Of a stretch of 64,000 bases of DNA, positions 21,191 to 32,700 are shown piece by piece (the stretch's first letter is position 1; the number at the start of each line of letters is the position of its first letter). A program made the translations under genes and the position numbers. A model generated the notes under the pieces. It saw only the letters and a list, made by a program, of their open reading frames with translations. It was not told the origin of the DNA and searched no databases. Location of the stretch: assembly GCA_963514095.1 (NCBI GenBank), contig OY741276.1:16062959-16126958 (forward strand), in the 5' to 3' direction. This DNA comes from Eutrigla gurnardus (Eukaryota > Chordata > Actinopteri > Perciformes > Triglidae).

Positions 21191-21699
21191 TAATTTCTTA
21201 TCATTTTGGACAACAATGTAGCTCTATGGCACAGAGGAATAAGATATGTCAGGTGTTACCTGATACACGCACAATACTTGTTCGTTGATACATTCATTGC
21301 TGGTTTGGCTCTGCACGTGGGATTTGTTGACAATAAGAAAAACAATATAGAATATCACCTATCTTGTTATTTAACAGGGTTGTTAGCATAGGCAGTGATA
21401 GCCACTACGGCTGAACAGACAGAAGAGGGCACCACCTGTAGAAACGTCATCAGCAAAACTTTCCAAGGCAAGAAAACAACCACAATTTTGCTGGGAGATA
21501 CAGTGCAAGAACAGCACAGCATGAATGCTGAGCACCAAAGATGGCAACAATAAGAAAAAATAAATCTTAAGGCCCACTCACACCAGAAAGTGGCACGGCA
21601 AAATTCATTGCAGGCCCTAGTGAAGTAGGTGGTCCAAGAAGCCTGGCGATGCAGCGATTATTCATAGGACTAGTTAGCAAAGCTGGATATATGGTGCAA

Positions 21700-21870
21700 C
21701 CTCCAACTTGGTAAAGTGCGTCTCATGTAGGCTGAATCCTCGGCAATGGCCCGGGTTCAATTATGACCTGCAGCCTGTTGCTGCGTGTCATCCCCTCTCT
21801 CTTCTCCCTTTCCTGTTATTCTCTAGCTGCAAGAATAAAAGGCAATAAATATCCCTAAAATAATCCTTAA
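21700..21870 (+). mobile_element. tRNA-derived SINE
   Basis: CCCGGGTTCAATTATGACCT resembles a Pol III B box, followed by GCAGCCTGTTGCTGCGTGTC and ATCCCCTCTCTCTTC, then an AATAAA-rich, A-rich tail (21832-21880). Same family as the fragment at 14.5 kb. Confidence 0.7.
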
Positions 21871-21879
21871 AAAAAGTAA

Positions 21880-23000
21880 AGAGAGCTGGACATGACGTGG
21901 CAAGATGCTGCCAATTTAGCCTAAATGCTTGCATCATTTTGTTGAGCAGTTTCTACTCTGACAGAGGAGATTATACAAAACTGCAACGCAGCTATTATGC
22001 TGTGAAAGCTTCCTTTGTGTTGGACTCTCAATTCCTTCAGAAATCAGCACTGTCAAGATTATTCACTAACGTTTAATGACTCATGATAAAGTTCACCAAA
22101 ATTGAAAAATGCACTGGTTTTGCAGAGTCCATTAGTTTTTTGCCATGGCTGTTTTAATGCTGGGGTGACCGGGCCTTTTCCGATTACAATGATCTCAATT
22201 TCAAACTGGTGTGAGACTGATATTGTTCTTGATCAGGTTCTGGAGACGAGACAGTGTGTGCTCTTTCTCACACATGACAGATAGCACTGGCTGCAAGGTG
22301 TGTACTGTAATTTTGTGGGCATGTTTTGTCACTGAAGGTGACGGCAGACGGTACGGTGTGTGTGGGACAGCATTGAGATTTTGGTGTCACTGGTTCCCTG
22401 GTTTCCCTTTAAGCTTAACAGCAGCAGAGGTCTTAGTATGGCTGGGTGGCTGAGGGGCGGAGGAAAGACGACCCGAACCCCATGGGACTAAGAAAGTAAT
22501 AGGCACTTCAAAAAATTGTAACAAATTCCAGTGTTACTAGATAGACTATATATATATATATATCGATATATACTGTATATATACACAGGCATAGTCATAT
22601 ACGAAGGAATGCAAAGACAGAGTATAAACACTTGACCTTAAATAATGTTGTATGTAATAATATATACGTTAATATTTGTTGATCTGAGTTTGAAGTAATA
22701 GGAGCCTAGAAAAGTAGGGGATGGATGTGATAAAGCGCTTTGTGGTTTTTTTTTGGGGTTCGTTGAGGTTATTGTGAGGGCAATCGTGGCAATACGTTTC
22801 AGTTGCTGTGCACAAACTGAAGAGTTGCATAGGCAAGAAAATAAGTCGTAAATCAATCAGTTCTGACCATTAAAAGTGGTACGTAAGATAGAAATCATCA
22901 AATACACCAGAAAAAAGTAAAGTGAAGACGGCGTGTTGCTATCCAAACGGATAGTACAGATTGCTTTAACTTCCATGAAGCAACAAAAAAAAAAAAAAAA
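21880..23000. other. intergenic, entrep1-tjp2 (right part)
   Basis: No supportable gene. It holds a short TA tract near 22547-22562 and, at the far right, the A18 run abutting the tjp2 polyadenylation signal. Confidence 0.5.
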
Positions 23001-23003
23001 AAG

Positions 23004-23009
23004 TTTATT
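23004..23009 (-). terminator. tjp2: candidate tjp2 polyadenylation signal
   Basis: AATAAA on the minus strand about 158 nt after the tjp2 stop. It is followed immediately by a run of 18 T on the coding strand (A tract at 22985-23002), which could serve as a U-rich downstream element. Predicts an unusually short 3' UTR; longer alternatives are possible. Confidence 0.4.
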
Positions 23010-23166
23010 TTCTCCGTCAACATCGAAGAAGCGAGAGTCAGTTCAAGTCAGCAGCTTGCTTGTGCATGATGGAATGGTGTGTGTGTGTAGATATACTCTA
23101 TATGCAGTGCATGTGTACATGTACGTCCAGCACGCTGCGGACCGGCACGGCTGCCGTGTGCCGGCC

Positions 23167-23296
23167 CTACAGCTGGGTGTCCTGGTACTGGAAGGAGTTG
23201 TAGTATCCCGGTGCCGGCTCCTCCTCTTCGCCGGGGTAGAAGGGTCGCCCCTCCCTGGAGGACGGAGGAGTCTGGGGATCGGGATGGGAGCTGGAG
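23167..23296 (-). CDS. tjp2: tjp2 exon 23 (stop codon)
   Basis: 130 nt, phase 2 in, 42 residues and [23 protein letters not shown], then [14 protein letters not shown]. The terminal TQL fits a class I PDZ ligand, where mammalian ZO-2 ends TEL. Acceptor GTCCTTCCAG. Confidence 0.95.
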
Positions 23297-26200
23297 CTGG
23301 AAGGACACAGAAGATACAAGCTGTACTGAGTCCCGCCACACTTCAGTCCACCACCATGGTCCAGACATAGATAGTTCAACAACTACTTGGATGATTTGTA
23401 CCGATTCCTGACTTCTCATCAAGAAGGTTGAGGTTGACAATTGAATTATCTTGATAACTGTCGGTTGATTACTGTGAAATATTCTTGAAGATGAATTCTA
23501 ATGACTTTGGTGACCCCCATCCCCCCAAACAAATGTCCAGTAGTCTGTCGTCTATTAGTTCTATGATCTTTAATAGTGTCGTATGATTGGTGTTATTTCT
23601 CCTAATTATTATTTATGAGTGATGTCGTGTAAGTTAGCAAACATTGCAGAGACACGATCGTGCAGACAAACACACTCACAGCTGGACCTGGAAACAGTCG
23701 TATGGCAGTAGTGAGCCTACCCGATAGGCTGAGGCCGACTGTGATCCAGCTTGGCCGTCTTCAGGGGAACAGCATAGATGTCTGGGTGCTTCTGAGCAAT
23801 TTCCAGCTGGAAACACAGATTAGTTGATTAGAGTCTGAAGTTGTATGCTTCCTCCAACCTGTCAAGTTGTCATCCATGTCCGTCCAAAATGTCACTATTT
23901 CATAATTTTAATCCTATTGGACATTTTTCATCATTATTACCCACCCTTGCATTCTGTGCCTCCTGCAGTTCCAGCAACCGTTGGGCTCGGGCGAAGTGAT
24001 CCATCTTCTCGAAGGCCTTGATCTTCCCCAGGAAGGACCTCAAGGATGGATCCTCTGCAGGGTGCTCCTTCGCCGCCTCCCCCTGCTGCTTAACGGCCGC
24101 CAGGATTGTGGCGGGCAGGGCCACAGGGGAGTGCACCGTGGCCTCCGCCGTGGGCCCACAATGGCTGGGCCGGGGCGCGGCGGGGGATTGGGGACCTCCC
24201 GGGGGCCACAGTTTACTGCAAGAGTTGAAGTGGTGAGCCGGCGGCAGCGGGCCGGAGGAGACGGCCGAACGGGAGATGGGCGGCAGGGGGTCGTTGTTGC
24301 TGCTGGCGGGGCTGCTGCTGGAGGGAGAGTCGTAGCTTCGGCTGGAGCTGGGGGGCGGAGGGTGGTGGTGGCGGTGGTGATGGTGCGGGTTAGTGGAGCC
24401 GGACACGAGGACCGGGTCATCCCTCAGACACAGCTTCACCTGGCCGAGGAAGGGGAAGCGTTAAGAGCCAGAACAGATGGGGATACTCACAGTTCTCTGG
24501 TATTAAGATTTGTATTACTATGACAACCACGTTACACAAACTAAGCAAAAGCTCCACGATGACTTTGCCTTTATGACTCTCTCTGGGTTTACAACAGCAG
24601 GTGGTCCCACTGAGGGCTTCACCCTGCTCGGTCAGGCTCGATTGGATTGTTTATCCAAAAAATGATTTTGATGACAGTGAAAACAAAAGAGCTTGAAATT
24701 CCGCAGAATCTCAGAGGACGAGCTGAAAGACTGAACTGGATGAAAATGAATGAATGGTTGAAAGAACGAGCTTCCTCCGTCAGTGCTCGATGTTAAGTTT
24801 TTGGTTTCATACTTCCAGACAGATTCCAAAAATCAAAGTTGCAAATCAAAGCTTTTCTACATCGTGAGGCGGCAAGAACAATGAGTCACTGCTGATTTTT
24901 CCATTAAAAGGGTGCAATGTGTGATATTTAGCCAAATGCTCAAAAACAAAAGAAAGGGAGAATATACCTAAGTGAAGTTCTGTCCATCTTCCAGAACAAA
25001 ACTAAAAGTTATTATGGCCAAATCTCAACATATTGCACCTTTACAATGCGACACACCTTTCAAGCAAATTTCTAAACAAACATAATTCTACAACATTTTC
25101 ATACAGTTTTCAGATTCCACGTAGACCACTGGATACCAGACTAGTACGTCAAACAGGTCTATGGATCAGACTCAAAACGTCGCCTATAAGAGCAAAGTGT
25201 TGACTTGTTTTCATTCCAACCAAACAGCAGCTCCTCAGCAAGCGTTCACTATTTACGTTGAATGGATCAATTTAAATTGAGTAGATGGATGAATCATCTG
25301 CGAAGTTGGAATGAAAACGTGAACACAGCTCATCTGAACACCACTGCTACACAATGAGCCCACCAGTATGTACCAATAACTGAGGGGAATTCTGGGTTCC
25401 CGTCTGGTCCACCGAGCTGACGGTGGAGGAATCTGAACCACAGCGGGAGTGGTTTCTCCACATCAGGCCGTTCCTCAGAGGGAAGGCCAGTTTGCTCCTT
25501 TCAATGGAGGTAAAGATCTGCCAGGTGCAAGTGGAGGTGAGAGTCAGAGATGCTGCAGGTCATACTTACCGTTTGCTACTGAGAAATAATATCTTTAATT
25601 CACATATGACAACAATGTATAACAATCAATTATAGAAATGTGTCATAAATGGAAGGAAGTGTGTTATACAATAATATAATATGATAACTCTGTTATTGTG
25701 TCTATCTGACTGAATGAAGTCCATTTACATAAAAGAAAGAACGAAAAAATCAGTCTCCCATTCGTTGTCTATGGACCAGCTCCAGACTTTGACGAGTTCA
25801 GACTCTTCTGGTTTGAGGCTTTGAGAGAGAGTCGCACACGTTCTATCATATTGATTGATATATACCTGCAGGTGGAAACTTTTTCCCATTGTTGAGACCT
25901 CAGGGTCTATGAAAAAATTCATGGATGCAGATGAATTGTTTCTGAACATTCAGATTGGAGCGTCCTCTGTGTGGAAACACAGCCAAGCACCTCCACAGGG
26001 GGTCTTTCCCCCTCCCCCACCTGCCTGCAGGCCTGTGTCACTGAGAGTGACACGTACCTGTGAACTCCAGATTCCATTCTGATTGGTCAACTGCAGTGGA
26101 AGTTTCTACCAAGCAGACCAGGTTGGAATCTCTCTCTTTCTACCGAGATGTCGACCTGACCACAGGTCTCGTCCCTCTTCCTACTGGGACCTCAACCTGA

Positions 26201-26693
26201 CCAGAGGTCTCCTCTTCCTCCTGGGATTTGGACCACAGGTCTCAAGTCCCCAAGCAGCACCCTCAAAACAACCAAGAAGCTGGCTGTCGGAGCCTGCTTC
26301 TGAAACAAAGACAAGACTTCCTAGTCGAGACGCATCTAACTAGAAATTATTTTCCTTTCTTCAGAGGAACAAGCAACGCTTCTTCAAGAACTGGTAACAA
26401 TCTGGGCAATTCACAATTCCTTCAACTGTTTGTACTCATATGCTAATAGTTATTAATTATTGGCATTTGAGTACAAACCCCCTTCTATGAGACTGAGGAC
26501 AGAGATACGTTGGCCAAAGACACAGAAAAAGTGTTCCTACCGGCGGGTGGATTATGATTGTAGGTGTCCCTCACCTTGCTGTCCGGTAGGAAGACGGGTG
26601 GAGGGCTGGACCTGTTGAGGACATCACGGCTGCTGATTTTCCTAATGCGACTCCTGATGTCTGGACTGTACCTGCGCAAGATCTACACACACA

Positions 26694-26733
<40 letters not shown>

Positions 26734-29700
26734 TTTTTGCACGAATACACTTTCCAATTTCCTTTTTTTCCCACCTCCTTCTAATTTTCATTTGAAGAAG
26801 AATAAAGTAACTTTTCACATGTTTTAAAGTCATAAACACGGGAGAAAGATTTTCTCACGTGCCTCTCAGGGTTTCTGCATTTGATTACGTTTGTGCACAG
26901 AATGACTTATTATATATTACAGAGGTAAATGCAATGCATTGCAGATACTGACTTTAAAGCGCACGGCAGCTGAACAGAAGCTCACTGTTTGAGGGTTTGA
27001 AGCTGTAATCTCCTGTCTGCCCTGCAGATGGCAGCACCCCCATGAGAGTGAGAAGAGGAGAATTTGCAGAGCCGCAAAGTCTGCATCCGGCTGTGTGTTT
27101 ATCAGAGTGAATGTCTGACATCATCATATAGCACTTAACACTTTGTCAAGGCAGTGAAGGAGTTCTTCAGATTAAAAAAAATAAAGAAGAAGATGGTAAA
27201 TTTGCTGCTTGAATTTAAAATACAAGAGAGTTTTAAAACTAATTTGAGGCCATTTCTCCATATCGGGCACTCTTCTATCACTTTTTTATTCTCCTGTTTA
27301 TTATTTCATTAAATTTATCGCCAATTTTATTTTCTTACTTTTAAATCCTAATCATGTACTTTTATATGGTGTTGTGTTTCCTTTCCATCATGTCTTAATA
27401 CCTTTTAATATCGTACGTAAAGCACTTTGCTTTAGCCCGTTGTTTAACGGCGCTTCGCTACAAGAGTATAACTACTCATATATATTAATGAATCCATCAT
27501 AAATACTTTACAGATTCGTATTCTATACACACAGCGTTTATCCCTTTTTGTGTTCCAATGAATGTCTTGAACATGTGCAGCATTAATCCCGTTTGAATGA
27601 GTCATTGCATCTCAGCTGTCTCTATGACGACAGTGTTTTCACCCTTCTGGGTGGCCAATTATAGCCAGGTCTGCTTTTAGATGTGGTGAGATGACACATA
27701 TCATATGAAAGATGATACTAGGTGAGATACAAGTAACTCACAATTGTACTACAAAACTGGAGTAAATATACTTTTAACTACTGCCCGAGGGTTAAAAAAA
27801 CAAAACAATTTTCAGTCGGATGGAGTCACTCTGAATAAATATATAAAATTTCGTGTTTCATCTCTGCAAAAGCAACGCAGGTATTATTGTGGTCAAGTGT
27901 TTGTTTTCGAGGTTGCCTGCAATTTGGACTCTGGCAATTGCATTTCGGCCAATTGCTCACCTGCATGAAACTAAAGGTGATGGGTCAATCCGACTTGGAC
28001 TATGAAGATTCTACAGAAAGGGGAATAACAACGCGCGTGTGACTCTGACCTCCTCGGCCGTGACGGGTTCAGACGAACGGCTGATGGCGGAGATGTGCAT
28101 CATCTCGGCGTCGGGCTCGTTGTCGGTGTAGGCTCCGCCCTCGTCGGCAGTGTCGTCGAGGTCCGAGGTCAGCCGGCTGTCCATGCTGAGGTAGTCGGCC
28201 GACATGGCGGACAGGAAGGACAGGCGCTCCACGTCCTGGCAGTCCAGATCACTCTCTACTCCCTCCAGCTAGAAGAGACACATGATGGATCTTGGGTGTA
28301 CAGGAAGGAAGGATGGACAGACGGATAGAACACAAGAACAAGAGAGAAGAAAGAAAGAAAAACAGAGCCGAGCTGTAGAGCACTACTGGCAGGAAGTAGG
28401 AAGACACACGTTGAGCATACTCAGAGCGCCGGTGGCGGCTAAGAAGGTGACAGAAAGATGAAGTCCACTACAGACTAGAGCCAAGACTAATCCTATAATA
28501 AACGTGTGTGTGTGCGTGTGTTTACCTTGCCGTCAGAAACCCACACAGCCTGCATCTGCTGCTCTCTGATGGAGTCTTTGACGCTGCCGTACCAGGCGTC
28601 GTTGGCGGAGTTCAGGTCAATGGTGGCTGGAGGAGAAAAAAAAACATCCAACCTCAGCCCTCGCACTCAAATAGACCACAAAGTACATGTACGCTTGCAA
28701 CGCCCGGCGGGTCGTACCAGTGAATAAGTGAGGGCAGGTCTTCCTCAGCTTGACGGCCTGCTCGTAGAGTTTGCGGGCGCTGCGGTTGGAGTTGGGGAGG
28801 ATCCTCTGTCTCAGGGCCTTGATGCCGTGCTTGCTGTCCGGGTTGAAGAAGATGACGATGGGGTACCACTGGGTGTAGTTCAGGGTGTCCACCGCCTTGG
28901 GTGTCACGTCCAGTAGGGCGTGCTTGTCCTGGGTGGCATTTATACATAAATAATCCTCATCCCTCCTCCGCAATGTGTTTTCTTTTATTCAAACTAACTA
29001 GCGGATTCATTGTTACACCGTTAACGAAACACAGATCACAGTTGTTACTACAGTTTCTGGGATAAACAGTTATAAACAGTTTCCCCCAAGATGAATCTAC
29101 GGCACGTAACACCTTGTGTGTACCTGCTCGATGATTTGTCGGATGGTGTTCAGGCGAACAACTCCCGAGGACTTCTCCGATCCGGCGTCTTTCGGCTCGG
29201 TTTCTAATGGAAACAATGGAAAAGCTTATTTAGAAACGACACCGGGGGGAAGACGTTCACCCGTAAACACGTAAACACGTTGACAGAAAGAAGCTGCTGG
29301 AGACTCACTGGCAACGACAAACAGGTCGGGCATCTCGGAAGCCAGTTTCTCATTGGCAGCGTCGGCGATCGGGCCGAACAAAACGACAGGACGCCGGAAA
29401 CCAGCTGCAACGACACGGCAGATGAAATCTGTTTTATTGTGAATTTTTTTTCATATGGAGAATATTATTATAGTAAATTAGATTAGCTCCAGTTTAAAAG
29501 TATACTCTTTTATGTGATGACCGTGCTCGGCTTTAATGCTCGTTGGTAGCTGTGATGACATTTTCAGGATGAATCTCTTTTTGAGCAGTAAACCACCTAC
29601 AAGCGTTTAAGGACAGGAAACACAAGTCGCCCACCTTCTCGCAGCACCACCCGCTCGTACGCTGGGAAGCGGGTGGCGAGCGTCTGACCACTCAAGTTTT

Positions 29701-32700
29701 CTCTGCTCTTCCTCAGGTCCTTCCTCTTCAATGAACGTTGGCCTCGCAACCGCCAGAAATCCGCTCGATCGCCCGCCACCGCCTTGTGAGCGCTCTGGAC
29801 GCTCGCCATCTGCTCCGCCCTGACGGGGAGGACGGACACGAGAGTCACCGATCCATCCATCACTCACACATGTTCTGAGGCTCTGGAACGCATCAGACCG
29901 GACGTATTTAAACCCATGTATACCTGCTCTTGTTGGGGATGATGCCCTTCTCCAGCAGCTGCTTGTCCTTGCCGACGCGGACGGCGAGCCAGTTGCCGAG
30001 CTTGCCGTCGTAGAGCGTGTCCACCACCTTGAAGATGTCGCCCCGGCTGAAGGCCAGACCCTGAGGAGTCTCCTTCTCGTACTCAAAGTGGGTCCGGATG
30101 AAGAAGGAGTCTCCACGGCCCGACAACAAGATATCATTATAGACTAGAGAAACCGGAAGAAGGGAAAGATAAAGAGTAGGGGGGCATTAAAAAACAGGGA
30201 GAGAAATGTGGATGTTTCAGCTGATTTCCACATGTCAAAGGATCATTTTAGCACGCTATGTCTGTCTTTTTACCCTTTTTACAGACATTTGGATAAATAA
30301 AAAAAACCCATTCAAGACGATGGAACCGCCAGTGGAACATTGCTTAACTGGTTCGAGTTCAAGGACTCATTCCTGCCACAATTTATTTCCGAAGTCCTCA
30401 TTTTTTAGTTTGGCGGCTCATAAAGACATAGTTGTGGGTTCTTTGTTGGTGGTTCGTTCCAACGCTGCTGCTTTTAGGCTCAAATCTGCTCCGATTTAGA
30501 AGCACAAGCATAGATGTCAAATTTAAATGATTGGAAGTGGAAGCCTCGGGAACAGCTCAGCCCACCACAAAATAAGTCATCAAGGTGCGATCCCCCGTAT
30601 TTACAGCACGTGCATGCATGTGCATGGAGGTGATTGGTGTCGTTTCACACTATTTTACTGATCTACAGGAGGAAGATGTGCCAATAAATATAGGGAAGAG
30701 GAAAACCGGAAGCAAGTACACACACACACAGTGAGTTGTGGTGAGTAACACAAGGCTGTTTTGTCACATGCTTCTGTTCTCAAAAGGTCAATAATTAACT
30801 TCCAGTCTTATTTGCACCATCAAAACCCAACGCACACATCTGTCTGACTGCAGCGTGGAGATAAACCATACAGCCGCTCCACGCTGCAGGGAGGCGTCCT
30901 GATTTGATGCGTGTGGTCCGACAGAGCGCTGACCCAAAAGGACCAACAGAGGCAGCAGTCACACCGACTACAATCCGCCGCCGACGCCGGCCGGCTGCAC
31001 ACGAGGACTCAGCTGCAGCACAATCAGTCTGCTTTAATCTCACACTGATAAAAGGACATAAAACAAAGGGTTCCCCTCGCATGACCTTCTTCCAGCTGAG
31101 TGCATCTCCACATTTTTAACATATTATGCTTTGGCGTGGCAGATGGGCCGATGGAGGGAGGGAGCTGCTCACGCAATTCCATCACCAAATTATGCATTTT
31201 TTTAATATTTTTTTGTGCTGTGGGCACAACAAGCCAAAGGTCGTACAGACCCAATAACTTTGAGAGAAGAAAGACGCGTCTACGGCCAAAACTCACACCA
31301 AAAACAATCTCCATTGATAAATAGCACGACAACAAGAGGAAAGATATAGACTTGAATGACTCTACATGAGAACTAGTGTTGTGTGGTGCCACCTCTTTTA
31401 ACATAGTGAACGCCTTAATCTCCCTCTGATGACCTCTAACGTCCTCCAGTGTTGGACATTCCCAAGTCTGTTCTTTGTGCTCCGTTTTTGCCTTTTTGCA
31501 CTTCATAAATAAATTTCTCCCCGTTTCCAGAGCCGCGCGCTCAAGGGCCCAATGTGCTGATTACATAACGCGGTTGGAGGCGTGTGCCCATGTGTGTCAC
31601 GGTTGGCTGAACCAGAAACTAGCCTGATCTGGTCTAAAAGCCTCGGGGGGACCAAGCTGGTATCGGCATCATGAGATGGAAACACCGTGGAGAGAAAAGA
31701 GCGACGGGGGGAGAGAGAGAGAGAGAGACTATGGTCCTGTGGTGAGAGTGTGAGAGCTGGCAAAGCTTTGGAAAAAAAAAATTAACCTGGAATATTCCAC
31801 AAGTTGCCGGCAACTGACTCAATTAAAAAGTGAATATCACCATCTGGTGAAATAATTTCCATGTTAGACTAAACTACCCGTCTGTGGCTCTCCGCTCCGA
31901 GCCAGTTGGTTCTAATTAGTGATGTAAATCTTTAAAAACTATTTTAATGAAGGCCCATGTCATTCCTAAATCCTAAAAGAGCAACATTACTCAAGCAAGA
32001 GGAAATAGTGCATTCAATGGAACTAATTCAGCAGCGGTTTAATCCACATTTGATGCTTTAGTGAGCATTTCCAACAGCAAGTCGGCGTCTGTGGGACTGA
32101 GTCAAAATAAACTACAGGCATTTATGGTACGAAGGAACACGTCAACCAGTTTGGTAACTTTGTAAAAGTATAAAGTCCTGATAAAATAAACACAACTGAT
32201 GCTTAGTGTCTGTTGTAGAAATCACACATCCACTGAATTAATCTCAGTCAGGACGATGGTGTGAACCCAAAATAAACAGATTTTGCTGTAAATTGATAAG
32301 AAACTGTTCAAAAGATGCCAAACAATGATTTTAAAATGCCTAAATTCATGCTTTGCCAGCAAACGACTTTTAAACTGCTCGTTTTCTGAAGGGAGTTGGG
32401 ATCCAACAGGGCGATGCTATGCTAATATTGTGTGTGTGTATACAAACTGATGGTTAGTTCAACACACACACAGACAGAGACACACACACACACACACAAA
32501 AATTAGCTGAAAAAATATCAAAAGGCTACTTGGGACCACAAATTTACTTAGTAAACTTTATTTTGTGCACTTTGGCTTGATAAGGTAAAAGAAGAACACT
32601 TAGCGCACTGAAATAAGAAAGGTTAATTCATATTGTACATGTATATAGACTATAGACATATATATTTACCATCGGGTTTGCTCTGTGCCAGGATGGTGAC

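Noticed and set aside
23981..24523. 180-codon plus-strand ORF at 24.0-24.5 kb
   Set aside because: Antisense of tjp2 exon 21; the real frame is on the minus strand with conserved ZO-2 sequence.
29607..30137. 176-codon minus-strand ORF spanning two tjp2 exons
   Set aside because: A shifted frame through SH3 and hinge exons plus an intron; the conserved protein is in other frames.
31024..31506. 160-codon minus-strand ORF in a tjp2 intron
   Set aside because: No recognisable domain, no coding-like composition, lies wholly inside an intron between well-supported exons.
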